The translations under genes were made by a program, and so were the position numbers. Below are positions 34,397 through 42,179 of a stretch of DNA of 64,000 nucleotides, piece by piece. Each line of letters starts with the position of its first letter. The stretch's first letter is position 1. The DNA is taken from contig JNLK01000001.1 in assembly GCA_000703065.1 (NCBI GenBank), forward strand, positions 1,550,001 to 1,614,000. The letters are read 5' to 3'. Source of the stretch: Lachnospiraceae bacterium AC2029 (GTDB taxonomy: Bacteria > Bacillota > Clostridia > Lachnospirales > Lachnospiraceae). The notes beneath the pieces are model-generated. The model had not been told where the DNA came from. It was given only the letters and a program-made list of their open reading frames with translations, and ran no database searches.

Positions 34397-36613
34397 ATGT
34401 TAGGTTACACCTCTTCTTCCATCATGAATTTCAGGAAATTCAAACGATTTCTCATCGTTTTTCTTTGTGTGTTCCTTATGCTGATTCCGGCGTTTTCATC
34501 CAAGGCCGCTACGGAAGACAATCCTGGCGAGGCACTCACGGTTGGTGTGCCCGCGGACCGCTGTCCTATCTTCTACGAGGATGCGGATACCGGGGAGATC
34601 GTTGGGATCGGCGTTGATCTCATGCGCACTGCGGCTAAGAAGGCCGGCTACAACGCTACATTCAAGGCTATAGAAGAAGCCACCCTGAAGGATGCGCTGG
34701 ACAATCCCGCCTATGACGTGATCCTGCCCTTCGGCAGCGCCATCACCAGCACCGGCGGCCAGGCCAGCATCGTCTCCGAGAATCTCATTCAGACACCGTT
34801 TACGCTGGTGACCGAGGGCCAGCACGACATGCCGCCCATAAATGAGCTGAAGATCGGTATGCTCCATTCCCTCAGCGGCGCGGCGGACACGGTGCATCAG
34901 CTTTATCCCGAGATCCAGATCACCATGTACGAAACCATGCAGGAATGCGTGCAGGCTCTTCGTTCCGACGAGGTAAATGCGCTGCTGCACAATTCCTACG
35001 TCTGGAGCTATGTCCTGCAGAAGCCCTCCTATTCGGATCTTACGGTTCAGCCCTCTTCCATGTTCTCCATGGATTTCCGTGTCGGGGCTGCGGATACCGA
35101 GAAAGGTCGCGACATCATCCAGCGTCTGAACGGCGGAATCGCCTCTCTGACGGATACGGAGCGGCAGGCCGTGATCCTGGATTACACCTCCCGCCGTCTG
35201 TATCGGATGGACTTCGGTGATTTTCTATACAAATATGGCGTTTTCATCCTTCTCATTCTCCTTCTCTTTGTGGCTCTGATCATCATCGGCGTGCAAAGGG
35301 TTCACTCCATTCGAAAAAAGAACGAAGAAAACCTCCAGCAGATGATCGATCACGATCCCCTGACCGGAGTTCTCAGCATGCGCGGCTTCCGGAAAAGAGT
35401 CGTGGAGCTTCTCAGCACCCATCCGGACACCCCGTACCTTCTGGCCTACGTAAATATCAAGAATTTCAAATATATCAATGACAGTCTGGGCTGGGATTCC
35501 GGTGACGATCTCCTGTGCTTCTGGGCGGATAAGACAAAGAAAACCCTGTCGAATCAGGAGACCATGTGCCGGATCAATGCCGACCGTTTCGCAGTCCTCC
35601 GCTGTGTCGGCGGCGAAGAGAAACTGAATTTCGATGACCATGAAGTAGTTGACTCCGTGCGGAATTATTTTCTGGATCAGGGTAAAGAAACCCGGGTCCA
35701 GATCTGCGGTGGCTTGTACGTCCTGACGCCGGAGGATTACCAGGAAATGGACGTGGACCACATGCTGGATCTTGCGCGTGTGGCTGAAAAGAAAGTCAGG
35801 GAAATGCGCAGCGACGGCTACGAATTCTACAACCCGCAGCAGTGGGAAAAGGGAAAACACATCGCCGAAGTCACCAACCGCCTTCCGGCAGCGCTGGAAG
35901 CCGGGGATATCCAGGTATGGTACCAGCCCCAGGTGGACTATGAAACCGGTAAGATCACCGGTGCAGAAGCCCTCTGCCGCTGGGATCATAAGAAGCTGGG
36001 CTGGCTGCAGCCCACGGACTTCATCTCCACCCTGGAAGAATCCGGCCTGATCTTCGACCTGGACAAATATGTCTGGGACAAGGTCTGCCAGGACCTCCAC
36101 CGCTGGAATGAGCAGGGCCATCGGCGTTTTATCTCCGTAAATGTCTCGCGCTGCGACATTCGCGAGGACCGCGACATACCGAAACATTTTCATGACCTGA
36201 TCAAACAATACGATCTGGACCCGGAGCAGCTTCGGATCGAGATCACCGAAACCGCCTACGCCGAGAACTCCGCCCTGCTGATCCGCACCACGGAGCAGCT
36301 GCGCGAATACGGCTTCCAGGTGGAAATGGATGACTTCGGCAGCGGCTACTCCTCCCTCCACATGCTGAAGGAAGTGCCCGTAGACCGGATCAAGCTGGAT
36401 CTCCGCTTCCTCACCGACGCCGGCGACCCCGAACGCGGCCGCATCATCATCGGCTACATGATCCGCATGATCCGCTCCCTGGGCATGCAGATGATCACCG
36501 AAGGCGTCGAAACCAAAGAACAAGCCGACTTCCTCTTCAGCCAGGGCAGCACCGAGATGCAGGGCTACTACTTCCACCGCCCCATGCCCGTCCAAGACTA
36601 CGAACAACTGTGA
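34397..36613 (+). CDS. Membrane-bound c-di-GMP phosphodiesterase with SBP sensor (SBP-GGDEF-EAL)
   Basis: 738 aa. N-terminal signal/membrane segment, then an extracytoplasmic SBP_bac_3-like sensor (about 45-255; LTVGVPADRCPIFYEDADTGEIVGIGVDLM), one membrane helix (about 270-295), a degenerate GGDEF domain (DPLTGVLSMRGF present, but NADRF in place of GGDEF) and an EAL domain (about 485-735). Catalytic EAL motifs are intact: GAEALCRW, SVNVSR, EITETAY, MDDFGSGYSS, ITEGVET and QGYYFHRP. It should hydrolyse c-di-GMP in response to a bound amino-acid-like ligand. GC-rich, monocistronic and flanked by two copies of palindrome C. Confidence 0.9.
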   Translation: MLGYTSSSIMNFRKFKRFLIVFLCVFLMLIPAFSSKAATEDNPGEALTVGVPADRCPIFYEDADTGEIVGIGVDLMRTAAKKAGYNATFKAIEEATLKDALDNPAYDVILPFGSAITSTGGQASIVSENLIQTPFTLVTEGQHDMPPINELKIGMLHSLSGAADTVHQLYPEIQITMYETMQECVQALRSDEVNALLHNSYVWSYVLQKPSYSDLTVQPSSMFSMDFRVGAADTEKGRDIIQRLNGGIASLTDTERQAVILDYTSRRLYRMDFGDFLYKYGVFILLILLLFVALIIIGVQRVHSIRKKNEENLQQMIDHDPLTGVLSMRGFRKRVVELLSTHPDTPYLLAYVNIKNFKYINDSLGWDSGDDLLCFWADKTKKTLSNQETMCRINADRFAVLRCVGGEEKLNFDDHEVVDSVRNYFLDQGKETRVQICGGLYVLTPEDYQEMDVDHMLDLARVAEKKVREMRSDGYEFYNPQQWEKGKHIAEVTNRLPAALEAGDIQVWYQPQVDYETGKITGAEALCRWDHKKLGWLQPTDFISTLEESGLIFDLDKYVWDKVCQDLHRWNEQGHRRFISVNVSRCDIREDRDIPKHFHDLIKQYDLDPEQLRIEITETAYAENSALLIRTTEQLREYGFQVEMDDFGSGYSSLHMLKEVPVDRIKLDLRFLTDAGDPERGRIIIGYMIRMIRSLGMQMITEGVETKEQADFLFSQGSTEMQGYYFHRPMPVQDYEQL

Positions 36614-36638
36614 CAATGGGGACTGTCCCCGTTGTCAC
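36610..36638. repeat. Palindrome C, copy 2
   Basis: gtgacaa-t-ggggac-t-gtcccc-g-ttgtcac overlaps the TGA stop of the EAL gene and differs from copy 1 at one central base. Confidence 0.75.
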
Positions 36639-36661
36639 GCTGGCGAGGCCCACCGTCTCAC

Positions 36662-37237
36662 CTACGGATTCAGGCACACTCCTGATTTGTTGAATTTACA
36701 CGTCTTCTTCCTTATCTTCAGCGTTCCTGTAACCATCTGTCCTAAGGTCTTCGTCTTAGGACTCAGATAATACTTCTTCTTGTCAATGGTCTGCCATCCG
36801 GTCTGCATCTGACCAAGAGTCTTATTCTTATCGCTGAAGAAGTACCACACCTTACCAACTTTAATCTTTCCGGTCTTCATCTCTCCGGTCTTCTTATCGA
36901 GGTAATATGTTTGTCCTTCCTTCTTTGTGAGGTTCACACCGGAACGGGAATCTACGAGCCGTTCTCTGTACTGGCGATCAGCTGCCTGGGCGTTGTAGTC
37001 ATACTTCGTTTGGATAGAACAGCGGCTACGTGCTTTATCACAACCGTTGCAGACATAAGGTGCACGTTTGATCTGCCTACATTCTTCTCTTTCAAAGCGA
37101 GGACAGACAGAGTTACATCTCAGGCAAGACTTACAGTACCTGTCACAGATTTCAATCTTATTGCAGGCATTGATCTTTTTGCACCGAAAACGGTGGACAC
37201 AGAAGTTGTGTGGATTGATGAGTACTATAATGAACAC
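36662..37237 (-). pseudogene. Chimeric frame: IS30 transposase fragment fused to wall-binding repeats
   Basis: 191 codons. The first ~105 are the Cys-rich N-terminal region of IS30-family transposases (RYCKSCLRCNSVCPRFE..., APYVCNGCDKARSRC, AADRQYRERLVDSRSGVNL) lacking both the HTH start and the DDE domain. The remaining ~85 are aromatic wall-binding repeats (KIGKVWYFFSD, TGWQTIDKKKYYL) ending SGVCLNP. The two parts join in frame at about NLTKKE-GQTYYL. This looks like the debris of an IS30 copy and a surface-protein gene fused by deletion; without a signal peptide the repeats cannot be exported. Confidence 0.75.
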
Positions 37238-37255
37238 ATACAGGAGGATAGTAAA

Positions 37256-37765
37256 ATGGAAATAAAAAAACCTAAAAAAGTATTTCTAGTGATCCAGTCA
37301 GTCCTTACAATAATCGGAGCCATATCTTCTGTGTTAATGTTAAATACTGTATTTTTTCTTGGCGTATTCGTCTATATTATGGTTTATGGACTTCACCTCT
37401 ATAAAAAAGGGGACAAATTTTTTATTCACGCATTGAATGCATATGCATCCTTACTTGGCCTGGGACTGGTTTATTCCAGCTATTTTGTTCATGAGATGGG
37501 TTTATCGCAAGGAAAAGTATTATTAATAATCATTTTCAATTTAATTGCTTTCGGAAACACAACAAAAGCCGGTGCTTTACTGGATAATAAAAAAGAATGT
37601 GTTTTTTATTTAGCTTTTGCCAATGGCGCTAAGTTTGCGGTAGAACTTTATCAAATTTTTATTTCTCTTCCAAATGTGGATGTTTTACAAATCTTGACCT
37701 CATTATCCGTTCCTGTTTTAGGAACAACCGTGTTAATAGCTTATTTTAATCGCTATGGTGACTAA
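37256..37765 (+). CDS. Small AT-rich membrane protein, unknown
   Basis: 169 aa from ATG 37256 with an excellent AGGAGGATAGTAAA; an upstream extension to 36911 is antisense to the IS30 fragment and is rejected. About five membrane helices (VFLVIQSVLTIIGAISSVLMLN, GVFVYIMVYGLHLY, ...VPVLGTTVLIAYFN). Codon use is AT-rich compared with core genes, suggesting transfer. No family recognised. The region to 37967 holds only a hairpin. Confidence 0.65.
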   Translation: MEIKKPKKVFLVIQSVLTIIGAISSVLMLNTVFFLGVFVYIMVYGLHLYKKGDKFFIHALNAYASLLGLGLVYSSYFVHEMGLSQGKVLLIIIFNLIAFGNTTKAGALLDNKKECVFYLAFANGAKFAVELYQIFISLPNVDVLQILTSLSVPVLGTTVLIAYFNRYGD

Positions 37766-37914
37766 GTAATTTATAAAACAGGATACACCGGTAACATGCT
37801 GAGAAAGAAAATACTAACGCCTTCAAGGAAAAGCATGAACCAGTCGAAGATTATCCATGACGAGTCTGTAAAAAAAACACAATCCTGTATCACCAGAACA
37901 ACACGAGGCGTCTT

Positions 37915-37939
37915 CCTATCACAAATTGGAAAACGCCTC
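37915..37939. terminator. Hairpin between converging small genes
   Basis: gaggcgt.ttcc / ggaa.acgcctc with an 11-base loop, weak T-tracts either side; plausible shared terminator for the 37256-37765 gene and the minus-strand peptide cluster. Confidence 0.4.
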
Positions 37940-37967
37940 AACTTCTTCTATCTGCAGTTTTACATTT

Positions 37968-38063
37968 TTACTTAAACGGGTTCCCACAGAAATAAACGTA
38001 ACCCATATATCCAAACTCTGCCACGAAAAGCGTAGCCCCAATTGCCATAAATGCTGTAAACAT
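37968..38063 (-). CDS. Tiny membrane peptide P5 (31 aa)
   Basis: ATG 38063 is preceded by AAAGGAG eight bases away. The peptide opens MFTAFMAIGATLFVAEFGY and ends CGNPFK: a single hydrophobic helix with an aromatic tail. Before the IS21 insertion its start lay 21 bases after the stop of P4, so the two were co-transcribed. See P1-P4 for the cluster. Confidence 0.55.
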   Translation of the reverse strand: MFTAFMAIGATLFVAEFGYMGYVYFCGNPFK

Positions 38064-38257
38064 ATGCATTTCTCCTTTCTCACATTAACCAAAAAGTACT
38101 ACTGTACGGGTCGGGTGAAAAAGGCCACACCCGGAGTCGCATAGAAAGGGCCATTTTCAGTCGGATAGAAACGGCCAAATAACAAAAAGAGAGGTCACTA
38201 CGCGTTCATCTCCTTGTATAATGATGGGTGCTAACGCATCAACATAGAAGGAGGACA

Positions 38258-39571
38258 ATGAACGATAAAGAACGTAATGACCTTCAACTTACTATATCAC
38301 ATGCGCTGCAAGAAATGGAAGCAGAAGCAGGTGACAAATTCGACTTATCGAAGGTCAATCTTGAAGAACTTAGACGCAGGACAGGGATTTCCCGAAAGAA
38401 GCTGCGCCTTATCAAGCAGAATGGATTTATAGTCAAACCTCACGGCCTGTCTGGCGCGAGGAAAAAGGATACCGTTCTTTCCGGTTATACAGAAACGATA
38501 GATACCCTTCTGCGTAGCGGAGTTTCTAATTCTATCGTTATCAAAGATCGAATCGAGGGTGATGGGTATGCAGGAGGACTCACACAGGTTAAGGATTATA
38601 TCTTGACCCATAAAGACTTGATTCCAGCTAAACGACACGCCGTGGCAGCTCAAGGTAACAGAGGAAGGCGGTATACATCAGAGCCTGGAGAATCCTTTCA
38701 GATGGATTGGGGATTCGTCAATGTCGATCATCCATCCGGAAACACCCAACAGGTCGCTTGTTTTGCGATGATCTGTCATCATTGTGGAGAACGGTATGTG
38801 GAGTTCTTTCCTAATGCAAAGCAGGAAAACCTGTTTATCGGTATGATACACGCGTTTAAGCGGATGGGAGTACCTCATCATGTGCTTACGGACAATATGA
38901 AAAGTGTTGTTGTTTGTCGCAACTCAGAAGGTCATCCGGTTTGGAACAACGAGTATGAGTCTTTTATGGTTGCAGTCGGTTTTGAAACCAGACTGTGTAA
39001 GCCACGGCATCCGTTCACAAAGGGTGCTGTAGAGCGGTTGGTAAAGTTTGTCAAAGATAACTTCATGGCAGGACGAACCTTTGGAACGATCACTGATTTA
39101 AATTATGAGGTTCTTCGTTGGTGTGACAGGCAGAATAATCGTTACCATGACGGCGTAGCCTGTGTTCCTCATGATGAGCATCAAAAGCACTGTTTTCCAG
39201 CTATAGAGGAACTTGATCTAAACAATACTGTCCGTCTCTATCTCTGGCCGGAGCGTCGCATTTCCTTCGATGGATTTGTAAACTATGAAGGACGTAGATT
39301 TGGAGTGCCTTATCGATACGCTGGTAGAGTTTGCCGTGTATCCAGACAAGATTTCACGCTTTATATCTACACACCTGATCTCAAGCAGAAACTGGCCGAG
39401 CATAATGTGACATGGAGCCGACGCGACAGCTTTTGTGAAGACCAGTATGCGACTGAACAACCGGAAGAATATCCATCCCAGACTGTGACTACAATCATTC
39501 ATCAGAACGATCCACCGGAGAACAAAGAAAATTTTGAGTTGTTCAACTTTGATCGGGAGGTGGAGCTGTGA
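38258..39571 (+). CDS. istA: IS21 transposase IstA
   Basis: 437 aa from ATG 38258 (GAAGGAGGACA). N-terminal HTH region, then a DDE integrase core: Asp in FQMDWGFV, Asp in HHVLTDNMKS, Glu in PFTKGAVERLVKFVKDNF. The protein catalyses cut and strand transfer of the element. Its TGA overlaps the istB ATG by one base, typical of IS21. No frameshift seen, so the element may be active. Confidence 0.95.
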   Translation: MNDKERNDLQLTISHALQEMEAEAGDKFDLSKVNLEELRRRTGISRKKLRLIKQNGFIVKPHGLSGARKKDTVLSGYTETIDTLLRSGVSNSIVIKDRIEGDGYAGGLTQVKDYILTHKDLIPAKRHAVAAQGNRGRRYTSEPGESFQMDWGFVNVDHPSGNTQQVACFAMICHHCGERYVEFFPNAKQENLFIGMIHAFKRMGVPHHVLTDNMKSVVVCRNSEGHPVWNNEYESFMVAVGFETRLCKPRHPFTKGAVERLVKFVKDNFMAGRTFGTITDLNYEVLRWCDRQNNRYHDGVACVPHDEHQKHCFPAIEELDLNNTVRLYLWPERRISFDGFVNYEGRRFGVPYRYAGRVCRVSRQDFTLYIYTPDLKQKLAEHNVTWSRRDSFCEDQYATEQPEEYPSQTVTTIIHQNDPPENKENFELFNFDREVEL

Positions 39572-40368
39572 TGGAACAATCCGTGTATGACCTGATTGAC
39601 ACGTATTGCAAGACATTGAAGGTGGATTTATCATCAGCTGAAATGGCAACCTTTACGGAAAACCATTCATTAACAAAGGAACAGATCACAGCTATTTCAA
39701 AGTTGTTTCAGTACCTTGGAAAGAAGAAACACCAAACCATTATCGACACTCTGCTCAAGCTCAGCAGACTTCCCCTTAAGGTCCCGAAAACCTTTGAGGG
39801 ATACGATTTCAGCCGTATCCATAGTAAGGATTCGGCAGCTGTTGAAAATCTTCCCATGCTTTCAGAAATACATGCTGGAAAGAACATTGCACTGATCGGC
39901 CCGCCCGGAGTAGGAAAAACTCATCTTGCAGAAGCGTATGGACGCGCCTGCTGTATGGAAGGGTTGAAAGCTTATTTTCTAAAGGCATCCGAACTGAAAG
40001 AAAAGTTTATGGTTGCAAGAAAATTCGGTCGAGAAGCAAATGTAATCAACGGTTTGGTGAAACCTTCATGTCTTATCATCGACGAAATCGGACGTTGTGT
40101 TTTTGACCGTGAAGCAACAAGTATGTTCTTTGATATGATAGACCGTCGTTACGAAAAAGAAGGTGCTAACTGCATGATTTTTACAAGTAACAAACAGCCA
40201 AACGGCTGGCAGGAATTCTTTCGATGTGACGATGATCTTCGAGCGGCACTTGATCGTTTATTTGACAACGCAAAAGTTATCACCTTCAAGGGTGAAAGCT
40301 ATCGTGGTCGCAAGAGAGAAGTCCTGGCAGTTGAAGCTGGTACTTCGGTCGCATCAAGAACGAATTAA
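39571..40368 (+). CDS. istB: IS21 helper ATPase IstB
   Basis: About 265 aa from ATG 39571 (a GTG one codon earlier is also possible). DnaA/DnaC-like AAA+ protein: Walker A GPPGVGKTHLAEAYG, Walker B LIIDEIGR, sensor FTSNKQP. It selects target DNA and stimulates IstA. Confidence 0.95.
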   Translation: MEQSVYDLIDTYCKTLKVDLSSAEMATFTENHSLTKEQITAISKLFQYLGKKKHQTIIDTLLKLSRLPLKVPKTFEGYDFSRIHSKDSAAVENLPMLSEIHAGKNIALIGPPGVGKTHLAEAYGRACCMEGLKAYFLKASELKEKFMVARKFGREANVINGLVKPSCLIIDEIGRCVFDREATSMFFDMIDRRYEKEGANCMIFTSNKQPNGWQEFFRCDDDLRAALDRLFDNAKVITFKGESYRGRKREVLAVEAGTSVASRTN

Positions 40369-40471
40369 CGCATAATAAAAATGTTAATGTTGATGCGTTG
40401 GCCCTTTTAACCCGGCTGGAATTGGCCCTTTTTACCCGACTCTGAATGGCCCTTTCCGCCCGGCCCTAACA

Positions 40472-40526
40472 CTACTACTGCCAGAGCAATCGCAATCGAT
40501 GTTGCAACAACCATTCCAGTTACCAT
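40472..40526 (-). pseudogene. Tiny membrane peptide P4, interrupted by IS21
   Basis: ATG 40526 with AAGGAGG nine bases upstream reads MVTGMVVATSIAIALAV and then enters the IS21 right end. The missing end is at 38085-38102 across the element: removing the IS and one CTAC copy restores a 22-aa frame ending VVVLFG and stop. The peptide was a single hydrophobic helix with no charged residue. Confidence 0.6.
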
Positions 40527-40594
40527 ATTGTCGTTCCTCCTTATCTTCGTATATCATCTCGTTTCTGTATATTATCATGAAACTCTTGTCATTC

Positions 40595-40675
40595 TTACTT
40601 GCTAAAAGCGCTGATGAGTGCTGATCCCCATATAATGCCGAGCGACACTCCGCCAACAATCAATACTGCTGTCAT
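40595..40675 (-). CDS. Tiny membrane peptide P3 (26 aa)
   Basis: ATG 40675 preceded by AAAGGAGG at seven bases. The peptide opens MTAVLIVGGVSLGIIWG and ends SAFSK: one hydrophobic helix with a C-terminal lysine. P4 starts 68 bases after its stop. The 183-base stretch between P2 and P3 shows a GTAAAA/TTTTAC hairpin and a weak basic frame (MKRLRNPISG) that I do not call. Confidence 0.6.
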   Translation of the reverse strand: MTAVLIVGGVSLGIIWGSALISAFSK

Positions 40676-40858
40676 GGTAATTCCTCCTTTCCTGAGAGTA
40701 AAATCTATCTTTTACGATGTTGATTCATTTTTCATCCCTGAAATCGGATTCCTCAACCGTTTCATCAACCACCTGCCATACCCACCGTATAACCTGCGAT
40801 CGTTACTCAGACTGTGTTATCTGAATCCTTTATGTCAGGTATTAGCTGTACATTTTTT

Positions 40859-40933
40859 TTAGGATTCTGTCTTCCTGCTCTTCACATACATCACGATTAT
40901 GGATAAGACGATTGCTATAATTGTTGTATACAT
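40859..40933 (-). CDS. Tiny membrane peptide P2 (24 aa)
   Basis: ATG 40933 with AGGAGG eight bases upstream. The peptide opens MYTTIIAIVLSIIVMYV and ends KSRKTES: one hydrophobic helix followed by a basic tail, the orientation of an N-out single-pass peptide. It has its own promoter (40997-41025) with a leader related to that of P1. Confidence 0.6.
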   Translation of the reverse strand: MYTTIIAIVLSIIVMYVKSRKTES

Positions 40934-40996
40934 ATTAAGTACCTCCTATCTGTGTACTTCCCCTGCCGTTCTGGGGTTTTCTTATGTTCTGTACGC

Positions 40997-41025
40997 AGTA
41001 TAGCAAAGCCACAACAACAAACTCA
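40997..41025 (-). promoter_or_regulatory. Promoter of peptide P2
   Basis: Minus strand extended -10 TGCTATACT (-10 at 40997-41002) with a poor -35. The bases that follow (CAGAACA.A.GAAAAC) match the leader behind the P1 promoter, so the two upstream regions are duplicates. Confidence 0.5.
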
Positions 41026-41106
41026 CAACAAGACGAAAATCTTTTTCAAAAAAAGATCCTGGCGGCGTACCTGCCGTCAGGAATCCTCATATTATCCATC
41101 TTCTTT

Positions 41107-41175
41107 TTAAAGTACAGTCACATACACTACCATGATTCCTACTAAACATGCTGCGCAAATTCCACATAACAACAT
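41107..41175 (-). CDS. Tiny membrane peptide P1 (22 aa)
   Basis: ATG 41175 with GGGAGG eight bases upstream. The peptide opens MLLCGICAACLVG and ends VYVTVL: one hydrophobic helix with three cysteines and no charge. First gene of the cluster, with a 70-base leader from the promoter at 41246-41274. A longer frame to 41289 crosses that promoter and lacks a Shine-Dalgarno, so the short form is preferred. Confidence 0.6.
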   Translation of the reverse strand: MLLCGICAACLVGIMVVYVTVL

Positions 41176-41245
41176 AAGCTTGTCCTCCCTTCGAATTTTG
41201 GTTTCCGGTTCCTTTTTCCCGGGTGTTTTCCTTTGTTCTGATTGC

Positions 41246-41274
41246 AGTATATCAAGGCTTAAAGGAATGGGTAA
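41246..41274 (-). promoter_or_regulatory. Promoter of peptide P1
   Basis: Minus strand -10 TATACT (41246-41251) in the extended form TGATATACT, 17-base spacer, weak -35 TTACCC (41269-41274). Confidence 0.5.
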
Positions 41275-41296
41275 AAAGTAACATCTCATAACTCCG

Positions 41297-41334
41297 GGCT
41301 CCCTGCATTTCCCTTTGATGCAGGGAGCCTTTTT
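41297..41334 (+). terminator. Plus-strand terminator without a matching gene
   Basis: Perfect 12-bp stem GGCTCCCTGCAT / ATGCAGGGAGCC followed by TTTTT on the plus strand. The nearest plus-strand gene is istB, 930 bases away, so it would end either IS21 read-through or an RNA antisense to the peptide genes. Confidence 0.75.
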
Positions 41335-41342
41335 GTAGAACC

Positions 41343-41378
41343 AAAAAAAGACCCCAGTTCAATCGAACCGAGGCCTTT
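41343..41378 (-). terminator. Terminator of the DUF4097 operon
   Basis: Stem AAAG.CCTC.GTTC / GAAC.GGGG.CTTT followed on the minus strand by seven T. It insulates the peptide cluster from the genes upstream. Confidence 0.75.
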
Positions 41379-41396
41379 AGGATCACTTTTTTTCTT

Positions 41397-42167
41397 CTAT
41401 ACGAACTGAATTTTGATTGACCCGCTGGTAACTTTTACATTCAGTTCCTTACCGCCATTTCGGGAATTCGTCAGGTTATTCATACCGGTTTTTGTACCTG
41501 CCAGAATAGAGTAATCCTCTTCTTTTCCAATGATCGATCCTTTAACAGAACCACTGGTAGATTTGAGATGAATACTCCCACCCGTCTTCAGGTTTTCAAA
41601 ATGAATTCCCCCGGATGTATTCCCGGAGAGAAATGCCCCTTCTGTTTGAAGATCGTTCACTCTGATCAGACCGGACTTATTCATGACACTGACGTCTTTG
41701 GTTGCTTTGACCTCAGAAAGCTTTATGGAGCCACTTTTATTATCAATCGTGATATTCCCCTGCGACACAACATCGGACAACCGGATTAAGCCGGAGGTGC
41801 ATCCGATCGAGATATTCTCTGTATGGATATCGGTAAGTTCTATCTTCCCACTTGTACATTTCACATCCATCGAACCTGCGAAATCCCGCGGAACAACCAC
41901 TTCAATGGTTGTGTTTTTAAATGTATAGTGTATTCCACCCAGAATGCCTCTGCTCATGTCGAATGCAAGTGTCAGCTTCCCATCCGCTTCGGTGCAGCTA
42001 TACTCATACTTTCCCGGATTTTCCCAGTAAGAGATTCTCACACGCATCACATCTCCGCTGGTTATACGGATATCATCTGTCTTAGAATCAATCCTCAACT
42101 GGTCTATACGTTCACTGCATTCATATTCGCGTTTTACATACTTTGACTTCATCAAACCGTCCATCAT
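41397..42167 (-). CDS. DUF4097 family beta-helix protein
   Basis: 256 aa; the second ATG (42164) has better spacing to GGGGGA. Residues about 110-256 are repeated 20-residue beta rungs (SGLIRLSDV, SGSIKLSEV, SGLIRVNDL, SGGIHFENL, SGSVKGSII, SGSIKIQFV), the right-handed helix of DUF4097 'putative adhesin' proteins. No signal peptide, so probably cytoplasmic or membrane-peripheral. Firmicutes members sit in envelope-stress operons (LiaG-like). Co-transcribed with the small membrane protein upstream (12-base gap). Confidence 0.8.
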   Translation of the reverse strand: MMDGLMKSKYVKREYECSERIDQLRIDSKTDDIRITSGDVMRVRISYWENPGKYEYSCTEADGKLTLAFDMSRGILGGIHYTFKNTTIEVVVPRDFAGSMDVKCTSGKIELTDIHTENISIGCTSGLIRLSDVVSQGNITIDNKSGSIKLSEVKATKDVSVMNKSGLIRVNDLQTEGAFLSGNTSGGIHFENLKTGGSIHLKSTSGSVKGSIIGKEEDYSILAGTKTGMNNLTNSRNGGKELNVKVTSGSIKIQFV

Positions 42168-42179
42168 TTCCCCCTGTCA

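Larger units (their letters stand above)
38103..40471 (+). mobile_element. IS21-family insertion sequence, apparently intact
   Basis: 2369 bp, TG...CA ends (TGTACGGGTCGGG at left, reverse complement of the right end TGTTAGGGCCGGG). It is flanked by a 4-bp direct repeat CTAC (38099-38102 and 40472-40475). Each end carries three related ~20-bp repeats of the type GTCGGGT.AAAAGGGCCA (38103-38178; 40398-40471), as in IS21 termini, and an inner inverted repeat AACGCATCAACAT (38234-38246 / 40386-40398). It encodes IstA and IstB. It is inserted in the tiny peptide gene P4. Confidence 0.93.

Noticed and set aside
35225-36616. 463-codon minus-strand frame
   Set aside because: Antisense to the EAL gene, caused by high-GC codon use.
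36911-37255. Upstream extension of the 169-aa membrane protein
   Set aside because: Antisense to the IS30 fragment, and the internal ATG at 37256 has an ideal Shine-Dalgarno.
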